Positions 1-7,772 of a stretch of DNA of 64,000 nucleotides are shown here, piece after piece. Positions within the stretch are counted from its first letter, which is position 1; each line of letters opens with the position of its first letter. A program made the translations under genes and the position numbers. This DNA comes from Chryseobacterium indologenes (lineage in GTDB: Bacteria; Bacteroidota; Bacteroidia; Flavobacteriales; Weeksellaceae). The notes beneath the pieces are model-generated. The model worked only from the letters and a program-made list of their open reading frames with translations, was not told the origin of the DNA and did no database searches. Location of the stretch: assembly GCF_018362995.1 (NCBI RefSeq), contig NZ_CP074372.1:1488001-1552000 (forward strand), read 5' to 3'.

Positions 1-316
1 TCAGTCTCTGGGGGTCAATAGGCTTCAACAGATAATCTACTGCTTCCAATTCATAGCTCTTCAACGCATATTGAGAATAGGCTGTGGTAAAGATGATCAG
101 TGATTTTTTGGGAAATATTTCTGCAAACTCAAGGCCTGTCACCATAGGCATTTCTATATCGAGAAAAATAAGGTCTACATCATTATCTTTAAGAAAATCA
201 AGAGCAGATGGTGCATTGGAAAATTCGCCAAGGATATCAATATTGGAAATTTCAGCGATCAGTGATCTCATTTCGGACCTTGCCAAAGGTTCATCATCAA
301 CTATAATACAATTCAT
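1..316 (-). CDS. Response regulator, LytTR type (partial, N-terminal 105 residues)
   Basis: This is the receiver domain of a two-component response regulator, cut by the window edge, so the output domain is not seen. Reading from the ATG at 316, the acidic pocket is DDE at residues 7-9, the phospho-acceptor is Asp53 in FLDIEMP and the conserved Lys is residue 98 in LLKPI. The ATG shares one base with the stop of the upstream kinase gene (TGATG), which implies translational coupling. That the missing part is a LytTR DNA-binding domain is inferred from the kinase type (His_kinase, LytS-like) and from the 21-bp-spaced direct repeats upstream of the operon. Confidence 0.88.
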   Translation of the reverse strand, partial: MNCIIVDDEPLARSEMRSLIAEISNIDILGEFSNAPSALDFLKDNDVDLIFLDIEMPMVTGLEFAEIFPKKSLIIFTTAYSQYALKSYELEAVDYLLKPIDPQRL

Positions 317-1392
317 CACACGGGAATTTTTAAATTTACAATATATTCTTTTTCACCTGATTCTATTTGCAGATCAAAAGTGTTGTTATAGAGAAGCTCC
401 AGCCTTCTGGTGATATTGGCAAGCCCAAGCCCACTGTTTTTTTTGTCCGAGACAATATAACCCACACTCCTTGAATTGACACACATAAAGTGAAGTTGCT
501 TATTCTCAATATTGATCTCAATTTTCACATAAGATTCTCCCCCACTGAGATCTACACTGTGTTTGACCGCATTTTCAACGAAAGTAGTAAACAAATTCGG
601 TGGAATAAATGTACTGCTGCTGATTCTTTTATCAACATCAGTTTGAATATCAAAAGAGAAATTATCACGTCTTATTTTTTCAAGGTTTAAAAAATTGGAC
701 AGGAAATCAATTTCTGAAGCCAGTAGCGTTTTCTCTTCACTGTTTTCATACAGCTGATATCTGAGAAATTCTGAAAGCTTTACAATCACTACTGAAGCTT
801 TTGCGGGATCTGTTCTGATCAATGCTTTTACATTATTCAGCATATTAAACAGAAAATGTGGATTGATCTGATTCCGAAGCTCATTCAGTTCCATATTCAG
901 GGTAAGATTGCTCAGTTCACTGATCCTTTTATTATCACTGATCCATTTTTGGAGAAGTTTTATGGTGGTAGTCGTAAGAATAATCGGGATACACATCAGA
1001 ATACCTTCATAGATTCCTCCTCTTTCGTTATCCTTAGGAATATATTGTGTTCTGAAATCCTCAAAAAGATGTCTGAAACTATAGCCAATGAAATTAAGCC
1101 CTACAACTCCCATCAGAACAAGCAATACAAGATAGGTAAGGTATTTTGTTTTAAAGAAAAACCGGGGAACCAATACATATATATTAATGTAAACCATTGC
1201 GATCAGAATAATATACACAAAGAATAAGACATAGTATTGATATATTCCCGAATACCAATGCCAGAATCTCGCACTGTACAGCAGAAAGAAAAAGAAGATG
1301 AGAAACAGCAGATGCCTTCGGAACCCATACTTCGCTTCCACCAAAAAATCCATTACAAAGGTTTCTTCAAATTTCTGCGGACTGTATTTCAT
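316..1392 (-). CDS. LytS-type sensor histidine kinase, membrane-bound
   Basis: A 358-residue inner-membrane kinase. About four hydrophobic segments span residues 28-150, followed by a coiled stretch and the His_kinase domain: the phospho-accepting His179 lies in NQINPHFLFN, the N box is FVENAVKHS near residue 270, and the glycine box is SGLGLANITRRL. There is no recognisable extracytoplasmic sensor domain, so the signal is unknown. It is the first gene of a two-gene operon with the response regulator at 1-316. A good promoter (TTG, 17 bases, TATTTTTG) lies at 1418-1445, with a direct-repeat pair just upstream of it, consistent with autoregulation. An alternative start is Met14; the first ATG is kept. 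Confidence 0.93.
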   Translation of the reverse strand: MKYSPQKFEETFVMDFLVEAKYGFRRHLLFLIFFFFLLYSARFWHWYSGIYQYYVLFFVYIILIAMVYINIYVLVPRFFFKTKYLTYLVLLVLMGVVGLNFIGYSFRHLFEDFRTQYIPKDNERGGIYEGILMCIPIILTTTTIKLLQKWISDNKRISELSNLTLNMELNELRNQINPHFLFNMLNNVKALIRTDPAKASVVIVKLSEFLRYQLYENSEEKTLLASEIDFLSNFLNLEKIRRDNFSFDIQTDVDKRISSSTFIPPNLFTTFVENAVKHSVDLSGGESYVKIEINIENKQLHFMCVNSRSVGYIVSDKKNSGLGLANITRRLELLYNNTFDLQIESGEKEYIVNLKIPV

Positions 1393-1417
1393 ACGATAGG
1401 CTCATTTTTATCATTAA

Positions 1418-1445
1418 CAAAAATAGACAATAACGGAATTTACAA
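1418..1445 (-). promoter_or_regulatory. Promoter of the kinase/regulator operon
   Basis: On the minus strand TTG (1443-1445) is followed by 17 bases and TATTTTTG (1418-1425), an exact match to the Bacteroidota TTG/TAnnTTTG arrangement. The start codon is at 1392, giving a leader of about 20 bases. Confidence 0.65.
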
Positions 1446-1447
1446 CT

Positions 1448-1480
1448 ATTTTATTATACGAAACCTGTATTTTATTATAC
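1448..1480 (-). promoter_or_regulatory. Direct-repeat pair, probable LytTR operator (kinase side)
   Basis: ATTTTATTATAC occurs at 1448-1459 and again at 1469-1480, exactly 21 bp apart. Two short direct repeats two helical turns apart are the usual arrangement for LytTR regulators. The pair lies immediately upstream of the -33 box of the kinase promoter, where an activator would bind. Binding by the regulator at 1-316 is inference. Confidence 0.55.
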
Positions 1481-1499
1481 CAATTATTACACTCCCGGT

Positions 1500-1532
1500 T
1501 TTTGTATAAAATCCCGGCCATTTTGTATAAAA
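1500..1532 (+). promoter_or_regulatory. Direct-repeat pair, probable LytTR operator (1587-2994 side)
   Basis: TTTTGTATAAAA occurs at 1500-1511 and 1521-1532, again 21 bp apart. Read towards the gene at 1587, the core GTATAA is in the same orientation that the other pair has towards the kinase gene, so the two pairs form mirror-image operators in one divergent control region. A TATTCCTTTG box, a poor match to TAnnTTTG, follows at about 1557. Confidence 0.5.
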
Positions 1533-1586
1533 ACAAATTCACGCTCTGTTTTTCTCTATTCCTTTGTGCCTGTAAAATGAACACAT

Positions 1587-2015
1587 ATGGAATTAACAGC
1601 TTTTCACGAATTGACTCAGGAAATATCATTGGAATGTTTCTTTATGACAGAATCTCAGCAGGAAGAAAAAGTAATACAGCTTATTGATTTACACCATTTT
1701 GTAGAATGTTTTGATCCGGAAATTAAAATCCTCAGCTATCTCCACCATCCTATTAATATTATAGAACATCAGGGAGATACAATTGGAATTCTGTTTTGTG
1801 ACCTGAAACATTCTGCTGTGCCTGACAGCAATGCTTCAGAAGAATTCAGAAAGAGATATAAGCTTTCGGAACTCTGGTTTGTTTTTGTAGAGGAAACTTA
1901 TATTCCGGATGCAGCCGGCTATGCAGACGCAATTATTGAAAACAGCCTGGATATCTTCTATGAGAGGATTTTTACATTCAATTTTTTCCAATCCATCATT
2001 CAGCCTTTAAAATAA
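1587..2015 (+). CDS. Hypothetical protein, 142 aa
   Basis: Not recognised. It is a soluble, acidic protein of 142 residues without signal peptide or membrane segment, rich in aromatic residues and His. The gene is divergent from the kinase operon and 7 bases upstream of the outer-membrane barrel gene, so the two are probably co-transcribed. The 21-bp-spaced repeats at 1500-1532 lie upstream, so it may be a target of the neighbouring two-component system; this is inference from position only. Confidence 0.7.
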   Translation: MELTAFHELTQEISLECFFMTESQQEEKVIQLIDLHHFVECFDPEIKILSYLHHPINIIEHQGDTIGILFCDLKHSAVPDSNASEEFRKRYKLSELWFVFVEETYIPDAAGYADAIIENSLDIFYERIFTFNFFQSIIQPLK

Positions 2016-2022
2016 ACTGCCC

Positions 2023-2994
2023 ATGAAAACATTGAGAAGAGTACTTGTCCCATTGACAATACTTCCTTTAAAGAACATTACCTATGCCCAGAAAAAGGAT
2101 AGTATTCCTTTGAAGGTGCGCGCTTTTTTTGCTGATAAAATTCCGCAGGCACGAAACTTCAATGTCGAATACACCTTTGTCACCCCATCCTCTTTCTCTT
2201 CGCAGCTCCAGGGTCAGGATCTGCCGGATAATAAGGTAAAAAGCTTTCAGCAGATGAAGGCAGATGCCAACATTTATTTTATCAAGAAAAGAAACTGGCT
2301 TTTAAGCACTACACTGAACTACCGTTACACTTCAATCAGCAACGAAAATCCTGTCATTCCGGGAATTGAATCCGAAGAGAACTTTCACTATCATTCTGAA
2401 GCGATGAATCTGAGCTATTTTTCAAGGTTATTCAAAAAGACAGCGATATATTCGGCCAGCATTTCTACTGATGGCAGTGATCAGCATTTTGAACGGATCA
2501 GAGGATTGGCAACTGCTTCATTGATTTTAAAAGCAACTCCAAAAACAAAAATGACTCTTGGACTGGCCGGTATTATTGACCCAAGTGCCCAAATACCCAT
2601 ACTTCCTATTTTTACGTATGAAAACAGATTCAATAACGGATGGGTGCTGGATATTCTGCTTCCGAAAAAAGTGCTGATCCGAAAAGATATTTCTTCCAAC
2701 GGAAGACTTTCTCTGGGAACGGAAATGGATAATACATCATTTTATACCTACCGTAATAACAATACTTATGAATTCCGGCAGGTTGCTCTCAATTCAGGGG
2801 CAATGTATGAGCATAATCTTGGAGGAAACTTTATCGGAACTTTTAAAACAGGGCTCAGAGCAAATATCAACTCCAGGGCTTTTAATAAACAAGATTCCTT
2901 TAATGATTATATATGGAAAGGAACCTACAAACCTTCACTCTATTTCAATGTTGGAATTTCTTATAATCCATTTGAAAGAAAAAGGATAAAATAA
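2023..2994 (+). CDS. Outer-membrane beta-barrel protein (DUF6268-like)
   Basis: A 323-residue protein with an N-terminal export signal (residues 1-22, ending in TYAQ). The mature part is a run of alternating polar/hydrophobic strands with many aromatic residues, ending in a segment with the strand FNVGISYNPF, as expected for an outer-membrane barrel. The DUF6268 assignment comes from memory of the family and is not certain. It follows the 142-residue gene after 7 bases and shares its presumed promoter. Substrate or partner unknown. Confidence 0.72.
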   Translation: MKTLRRVLVPLTILPLKNITYAQKKDSIPLKVRAFFADKIPQARNFNVEYTFVTPSSFSSQLQGQDLPDNKVKSFQQMKADANIYFIKKRNWLLSTTLNYRYTSISNENPVIPGIESEENFHYHSEAMNLSYFSRLFKKTAIYSASISTDGSDQHFERIRGLATASLILKATPKTKMTLGLAGIIDPSAQIPILPIFTYENRFNNGWVLDILLPKKVLIRKDISSNGRLSLGTEMDNTSFYTYRNNNTYEFRQVALNSGAMYEHNLGGNFIGTFKTGLRANINSRAFNKQDSFNDYIWKGTYKPSLYFNVGISYNPFERKRIK

Positions 2995-3258
2995 CACCGA
3001 AAAGCCGTTCCTGTAAACACAGGATTTTGATTTTTACAATATCCGAATAGATTGCTGAAGTTTCCTAATCAAGAAGATTAAAAAAAAATTAAAATTTTCT
3101 TCTTTCAGCGTTTAACCATTCTTACAAATTACAATCAAAACTACAGAAAAAATACACGTTCGGAGATTCTCTTTCATGAAAAATCTTATTGCCTCCTATG
3201 CAAATGACTTGTGAAAATGATTTCGGGATTTTAAATATAAGAATTTACCAAAAAGAAT

Positions 3259-3915
3259 ATGCCTGTACCCAAACAAATATTTCAGACTTTTATAACTAAA
3301 AAACTTCCTCTGATTACGCGTTATCATATCTGGAATATGAAAAGAAAGAATCCGGAATATAAGTATTACTTTTATGATGATCAGGATATAGAAAATTTTC
3401 TTGAAGAAGAATTCCCCCCACACTATATTGAAACGTATCGCAAGCTGAGAATCGGTGCTGCAAAAGCTGATTTTTTCAGATATGCCGTTTTATATAAGAA
3501 AGGAGGTGTATATCTGGATATAGACAGCAGTATTATCAAGCCATTCAAAAAGTTGATAAAAGATAATGATGAAGCTGTAATCAGTGTAGAAAGACATGAA
3601 AACCTATATGTTCAATGGGCCCTTATTTTCAATAAAAATCATCCTTTTCTAAAGAAAACACTGGAATTGATGATGGATAATATAAACACTCATCGCTATC
3701 CACATGATATACATTCTACTACAGGACCTACTGTATTCAGTAATGGAATCAGACAGTCACTAGAAGAAAATCCTACTATTCCCTTTACATTATTTGAAGG
3801 TATTGAGTTCCGCGGATATTTAAAGTTTAAATATAAACTGGGAAAATTTTTCTTATACAAAACAAGATCCAAACATTGGAAACAGATGCAAAAGCATGAG
3901 GAGATTATTTTTTAA
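3259..3915 (+). CDS. Glycosyltransferase, DXD sugar-binding type (GT32-like)
   Basis: A 218-residue cytosolic or peripheral glycosyltransferase. The hallmark is the acceptor/nucleotide-sugar motif: KADFFRYAVLYKKGGVYLDID around residues 69-89, where Asp87 and Asp89 form the DXD metal site. The N-terminus (PKQIFQTFI) and the WNMKRKNPEY segment match the Gly_transf_sug/OCH1-like family, which attaches single sugars to surface glycans. It stands alone, with no other glycan genes nearby, so its acceptor cannot be named. It converges with the SMR transporter gene, overlapping it by 4 bases. Confidence 0.85.
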   Translation: MPVPKQIFQTFITKKLPLITRYHIWNMKRKNPEYKYYFYDDQDIENFLEEEFPPHYIETYRKLRIGAAKADFFRYAVLYKKGGVYLDIDSSIIKPFKKLIKDNDEAVISVERHENLYVQWALIFNKNHPFLKKTLELMMDNINTHRYPHDIHSTTGPTVFSNGIRQSLEENPTIPFTLFEGIEFRGYLKFKYKLGKFFLYKTRSKHWKQMQKHEEIIF

Positions 3916-4247
3916 TGCGTTCCCATTTTTGAAAATACGTTAATAATAATTACCCCGATTACAATCAGGGCAATACCAATAATAGCCGGAAGATCCGGAA
4001 TCTGTTTGAAGGCAATAACTCCAATCATCGTTATAAAGACAATTCCTACTCCGGACCAAATGGCGTAGGTAATCCCAACAGGAATCTGCCGAAGCGTGAG
4101 ACTTAGAAAATAAAAAGCACAGGCATATCCTATGACGGTCACTACGGATGGCCATAGTTTGGAGAACTCCTCGGATTTTTTCAGAAAACTCGTAGCGATG
4201 ATCTCAAATACAATAGCCAAAGCAAGAAAAATATAACTGCGTCCCAT
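3912..4247 (-). CDS. SMR-family small multidrug/quaternary-ammonium transporter
   Basis: A 111-residue protein with four membrane helices. The ATG at 4247 was chosen because the protein then starts MGRSYIFLALAIVFEI, with the essential Glu of helix 1 (Glu15, in FEIIATSFLK) in place; an upstream in-frame ATG would add a Cys/Phe-rich stretch not seen in the family. Later motifs YAIWSGVGIV and the closing VIGVIIIN fit the EmrE/SugE family, which exchanges protons for cationic drugs or guanidinium. Whether it is the EmrE or SugE/Gdx type cannot be settled here. Confidence 0.88.
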   Translation of the reverse strand: MGRSYIFLALAIVFEIIATSFLKKSEEFSKLWPSVVTVIGYACAFYFLSLTLRQIPVGITYAIWSGVGIVFITMIGVIAFKQIPDLPAIIGIALIVIGVIIINVFSKMGTH

Positions 4248-4861
4248 AAGTTTATTCTTTGTACAAAAGTAACAAAAGCACTCCGGTAATTCCAAAAATG
4301 AATAATGGGAAAATTCTCTGTTGTCCAAACACTGCAAGTATTTCTCTGCCCTTTATTATGGTATAAAAAAATTCTATTTTCGAATCATTAATCCTACAAC
4401 AATACTGGTATCAACCACTTAATTTATCTTAAGTGCCTTATTTTTAGGTCCATTCAATAATTTAAAAGTTTTGAAAAAGTATGCCATTGCGCAAAGATAT
4501 TTTCAGATCTGGCACAAAAAAAATATTTCTCTATGTCATGAAATCTGACAGATGACAAAAATTCCGAATGAAAAACGTGGCTAAAAATAAATTTTCTTAA
4601 CATGAAAATCCTTTTCGCGTGAAAAATTTACATTCAAAAAAAACGGTTTAAAACAATATTATGCCACGCATTATTTATTATTTGTTTTATCAACTCCAAT
4701 ATAGAAGTCGAGAAACGATTAACGTTTTCACATAATTTTACAGAGAGAATAATAAAAGTGTTAATAAATTCTCAATAATGCATTAATTTAATGTAAACAA
4801 AATCTCACTAATAAATGAACATAAACCTCGTAAAACACTGATATACATCATAAGTATTTAT
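4248..4861. other. AT-rich gap without gene
   Basis: About 600 bases of very AT-rich DNA between the SMR gene and the small gene at 4942. No reading frame with coding character and no repeat shared with the rest of the window was found. Confidence 0.5.
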
Positions 4862-4892
4862 TTTGGCACGTGATTTGAAAGTAGTAATATTG
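4862..4892 (+). promoter_or_regulatory. Promoter of the small membrane peptide gene
   Basis: TTTG (4862-4865), 19 bases, then TAATATTG (4885-4892), a near-perfect match to the Bacteroidota promoter pattern. The leader to the ATG at 4942 would be about 43 bases. Confidence 0.55.
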
Positions 4893-4941
4893 CAATTGAA
4901 AGATTGATAAAAAAAAGTCAAATAATTAAAAATAATACAAA

Positions 4942-5022
4942 ATGGTAACTTATATCGGTATCGTAACAGGTTTAGTCGTAATCACTTCATATTTCATGAC
5001 AGTAAGAAGAGAAAGAAACTAA
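4942..5022 (+). CDS. Small single-pass membrane peptide, 26 aa
   Basis: ATG at 4942 opens a 26-residue frame that begins MVTYIGIVTGLVV and ends RRERN: one hydrophobic segment (about residues 4-19) followed by a short basic tail, the layout of a positive-inside single-pass peptide. Support is a matching promoter 50 bases upstream, isolation in otherwise non-coding DNA, and a strong terminator downstream at 5182-5215. No family is recognised. It could also be the leader peptide of a longer transcript that includes the structured segment at 5069-5138. Confidence 0.5.
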   Translation: MVTYIGIVTGLVVITSYFMTVRRERN

Positions 5023-5068
5023 TTTTAAATAAAGCAAGCCTATAGAAATATCTATACTAATTATATTG

Positions 5069-5138
5069 TTTTATGTTTTTAGTCTGAGAGATCGGATTGC
5101 TCTTTTACTCATCGGGTAAAAGGGCCCAAAACATAAAC
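5069..5138 (+). ncRNA. Possible structured RNA between the 26-aa gene and its terminator
   Basis: TTTATGTTTT (5070-5079) pairs fully with AAAACATAAA (5128-5137), enclosing a second hairpin CTTTTAC/GTAAAAG (5102-5108 with 5116-5122, loop of 7). GC content rises in the enclosed part although the flanks are AT-rich. It lies on the same strand as, and just before, the intrinsic terminator at 5182-5215. It may be a small RNA or a 3' UTR structure; no Rfam family is claimed. Confidence 0.3.
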
Positions 5139-5181
5139 CACAAAATCTTAGTTTCATAACAAATTTTAATATCCAAATGAA

Positions 5182-5215
5182 TAAAGCCAGTCGCAAGTCT
5201 GGCTTTATTTTTTTA
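5182..5215 (+). terminator. Intrinsic terminator
   Basis: Stem TAAAGCCAG / CTGGCTTTA with an 8-base loop, followed by a T tract. It ends the transcript carrying the 26-residue peptide gene. Confidence 0.85.
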
Positions 5216-5405
5216 TGTCCGGAAGAACTCTTTATTTACTCACAGGTTACGTAATTTTTTTGGTATTTTATTTATAACTCATAATTTATAATTCACAATT
5301 TCTGACCTTCTTTCTTCTGGCCTATCTGTTTATTATGATTCAGGATTTCTTACGGCATTTAATAAAGCTTTATCTTTGTTTATTCAATAATCATTTACCG
5401 TCACT

Positions 5406-6125
5406 ATGAGTCTATACAATCTTATTATCCAAGATAAAGAACAAGTAAACCTTAACGGAGTATTTCTCGATAAAAATAACAAGGAGCATCTGGTTCAGCT
5501 TATCAAGGAACACCACTACATCAAAGAACTGCAGGAATATGGCCTTCCGGTTAATAATAAGATTTTACTTCAGGGAAGTTCGGGATGCGGAAAAACAATG
5601 ACTGCAAAGGCTGTTGCCAATGCTTTGGGAAAAAATATTATGATCCTTAATCTGAGTAACATCGTTTCATCCCGTATCGGCGAAACCTCCCAGAATATTA
5701 AAATGATCTTTGATAAAGCAGCAAGAGAAAGATCAGTTCTTTTTCTTGACGAGCTGGATCAGATCGGGAAAGCCAGAGGCAGTGATGATAAAGATGTAGG
5801 GGAAATGAGAAGACTGGTGAATACATTGATTCAATTAATTGATTATTATCCTGAACATTCACTTTTGCTTTGTGCCACCAATCATCCTGAGATTATTGAC
5901 ACCGCTTTGCTAAGACGTTTCCAGCTAAAGATCAATTACGAAATACCCTCTGCAGAAATCCTAGATACCTTCTACGACCAATTACTGGATCAATTCCCTG
6001 AAGATATGAGAACAGTTGACAGAAAGTACTCGGTTTCTTTTGCTGAAGCTAAGGATTATGCTTTAACATCGGTAAAAGCTGCATTGATTAAAAAACTGGA
6101 AGCCAAAGAAACCATCCCATCATGA
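5406..6125 (+). CDS. AAA-family ATPase
   Basis: A 239-residue single AAA module. Walker A is GSSGCGKT (residues 57-64), Walker B is VLFLDELD (111-118), sensor 1 is LLLCATNHP, and the arginine finger region is LLRRF. It lacks any protease, zinc or N-terminal substrate domain, so it is smaller than FtsH or other AAA unfoldases and resembles stand-alone AAA ATPases often paired with a partner encoded elsewhere. Its stop overlaps the ATG of the yggS gene (ATGA at 6122-6125), so the two are translationally coupled. The substrate is unknown. Confidence 0.85.
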   Translation: MSLYNLIIQDKEQVNLNGVFLDKNNKEHLVQLIKEHHYIKELQEYGLPVNNKILLQGSSGCGKTMTAKAVANALGKNIMILNLSNIVSSRIGETSQNIKMIFDKAARERSVLFLDELDQIGKARGSDDKDVGEMRRLVNTLIQLIDYYPEHSLLLCATNHPEIIDTALLRRFQLKINYEIPSAEILDTFYDQLLDQFPEDMRTVDRKYSVSFAEAKDYALTSVKAALIKKLEAKETIPS

Positions 6126-6868
6126 AAGAAGATATTCTCCACAATCTCACCATCATCAATAGCCGGGTAAAAAGCGCTTGTGAACAATCCGGAAGAAATA
6201 TTGATGAAGTTAAATTATTATTGGCCACTAAAACAGTTTCCGCAGAACGAATTAAAGTTGCACTGGAGCATGGGCAAACCTTAATTGCAGAAAACAAGGT
6301 GCAGGAATTGAAGGAGAAGTACGATGATTTAAAAGACATACCTCATAACAATCACTTTATAGGACATCTTCAGACCAATAAAATCAAAGATATTCTCAAA
6401 TATGATGTTACGTGCGTTCAATCCCTGGATCGCCTGGAACTGGCCGAAAAACTTCACCAAAGGCTTTTGGCCGAAAACAAAACAATAGATGTTTTAATTC
6501 AGGTGAATACTTCAAATGAGGAGAGCAAATTCGGAGTTGGTCCCAGTGAGGCAGTTGAACTTACCCGAAAAATTTCCGGTTTCTCTACATTGAAAATAAA
6601 AGGATTGATGACCATCGGTCTATTCAGTGCAGAAACAGAGAAAGTAAGAGCTTGTTTCAAAATTCTTAAAAATCTTCAGCAGGAAATCATCCATGAACAT
6701 ATTCCGAATGTGGAAATGAAAGAACTTTCCATGGGAATGAGCGGAGACCTGGAAACAGCCATTGAGGAAGGAGCCACCATTATACGGGTGGGAACTGCAG
6801 TTTTTGGAGCGAGAATCTATCCGGACAGCTATTATTGGAACGAAGGAAAAACGAATAAAAAAGCATAA
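6122..6868 (+). CDS. yggS: YggS/PLPBP family pyridoxal-phosphate homeostasis protein
   Basis: A 248-residue single-domain protein of the alanine-racemase-fold YggS family, which binds pyridoxal 5'-phosphate and buffers its level rather than catalysing racemisation. The cofactor lysine is Lys37 in LLATKT; further family motifs are HFIGHLQTNK, VQSLDRLELA, LIQVNTSNEESKFG, and the phosphate-binding end ELSMGMSGDLETAIEEGATIIRVG. The start overlaps the stop of the AAA ATPase. A small membrane-protein gene follows after 6 bases, so this is the middle gene of a three-gene operon. Confidence 0.95.
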   Translation: MKEDILHNLTIINSRVKSACEQSGRNIDEVKLLLATKTVSAERIKVALEHGQTLIAENKVQELKEKYDDLKDIPHNNHFIGHLQTNKIKDILKYDVTCVQSLDRLELAEKLHQRLLAENKTIDVLIQVNTSNEESKFGVGPSEAVELTRKISGFSTLKIKGLMTIGLFSAETEKVRACFKILKNLQQEIIHEHIPNVEMKELSMGMSGDLETAIEEGATIIRVGTAVFGARIYPDSYYWNEGKTNKKA

Positions 6869-6874
6869 AATTAT

Positions 6875-7297
6875 ATGTTCCCATTTACTTATACTTTTGA
6901 AAAAGAAATCACAAAAGATAAAACTTCTGATAACGTAATTTATACAGCATGTGATATACTTAGAGAGAAAAAAGTCCAAAACATTCTTTACGGGCCGGGA
7001 TTTGTTTCTTTTAATGAGGGTTTTCTTAAAGAAAGATCCAATTGGGATTACTTATCTTTAATTGATGACGGAAAATTTACCTATAATGAAGAAAGTAAAA
7101 TACTAACTTACAAAGTTAAGCTATGGAAATTAAACTTATTTGCTCTCGCATTTCTTATCATTACATTGATTTATTTTGAAGGTTTCTTTGGAAAGCTCCT
7201 TCCTCTTTTTGGCCTTATCATCAATCATTTGTTTTGCTACTTCGGAAGCCAGGGATTAATTGAAGAAGTTGCTCATAAAATTAATTATCTTTCATAA
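6875..7297 (+). CDS. Hypothetical membrane protein, 140 aa
   Basis: Not recognised. The first 85 residues are soluble and charged, with several Lys/Asp pairs; residues about 87-125 form one long or two short hydrophobic segments (LNLFALAFLIITLIYF and GKLLPLFGLIINHLF), then a short amphipathic tail. It starts 6 bases after yggS, so it is probably translated from the same message. Nothing in the sequence links it to vitamin B6. Confidence 0.7.
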   Translation: MFPFTYTFEKEITKDKTSDNVIYTACDILREKKVQNILYGPGFVSFNEGFLKERSNWDYLSLIDDGKFTYNEESKILTYKVKLWKLNLFALAFLIITLIYFEGFFGKLLPLFGLIINHLFCYFGSQGLIEEVAHKINYLS

Positions 7298-7425
7298 CCA
7301 CGCTCCTAATTTATTTGTCAGCAGCTTCTAAAAGTAATCAAAAGCCCTAAAACATTACGTTTTTTAAGTCTACAAATTCGGTATACTTTTTGATGTAAAA
7401 CTTTAAGAACCAAACAAATACATGT

Positions 7426-7599
7426 ATGACAAAAAAATTACTCTCGGGCTGTCTATTTATAGCAGTATTATTCTTTTTTTCATGTGAAAAAGAAAACACA
7501 CAGATGAAAAGTGGAATCTCCATTGAAACTATTTCAATTATAACCTGCGTTACTATGGGTGCAGCCATTTTACTCGCCTATAGCTTTAAAAGAAGGTAA
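7426..7599 (+). CDS. Small lipoprotein with C-terminal membrane helix, 57 aa
   Basis: A 57-residue frame from the ATG at 7426. The N-terminus MTKKLLSGCLFIAVLFFFSC is a lipoprotein signal with the lipid-accepting Cys20. Mature residues are polar (EKENTQMKSG), then a second hydrophobic segment (about residues 34-52) ends in a basic KRR tail. A strong terminator follows 14 bases after the stop. No family is recognised; the overall plan resembles entericidin-like or phage-type small lipoproteins only in general form. Confidence 0.6.
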   Translation: MTKKLLSGCLFIAVLFFFSCEKENTQMKSGISIETISIITCVTMGAAILLAYSFKRR

Positions 7600-7612
7600 A
7601 GGAATATGACAG

Positions 7613-7659
7613 AAAACAAAATAGAACACCTCTCAGTTTTGGGAGGTGGTTTTGTTTTA
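7613..7659 (+). terminator. Intrinsic terminator after the 57-aa lipoprotein gene
   Basis: A long stem: CACCTC (7627-7632) pairs with GAGGTG (7643-7648), and the outer AAAACAAAA pairs with the following TTTTGTTTT, which also forms the T-rich tail. Confidence 0.8.
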
Positions 7660-7690
7660 AAAACAAGAACATAACTGATTGCACCAACCT

Positions 7691-7714
7691 AGAGATTGCT
7701 TCGCTCGCAATGAC
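7691..7714 (+). repeat. Short dispersed hairpin repeat (GAGATTGC...GCAATGAC type)
   Basis: AGATTGCTTCGCTCGCAATG folds on itself and matches 15031-15058; the complement of the same theme occurs at 12171-12201. All lie outside genes. Confidence 0.55.
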
Positions 7715-7715
7715 A

Positions 7716-7755
7716 AAAACAAAAATCCCTCTCATTACTGAAAGGGATTTTTTTA
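7716..7755. terminator. Bidirectional terminator downstream of gcvP
   Basis: AAATCCCT (7723-7730) pairs with AGGGATTT (7743-7750). There is a T tract on the plus side and an A-rich stretch before the stem, so it can end gcvP transcription on the minus strand. Confidence 0.75.
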
Positions 7756-7772
7756 TAGTTAAAAAACTAAGA

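Noticed and set aside
3912..4337. 141-residue SMR protein from the upstream ATG
   Set aside because: The extra 30 residues are Cys/Phe-rich and not seen in the four-helix family; the ATG at 4247 gives the normal length.
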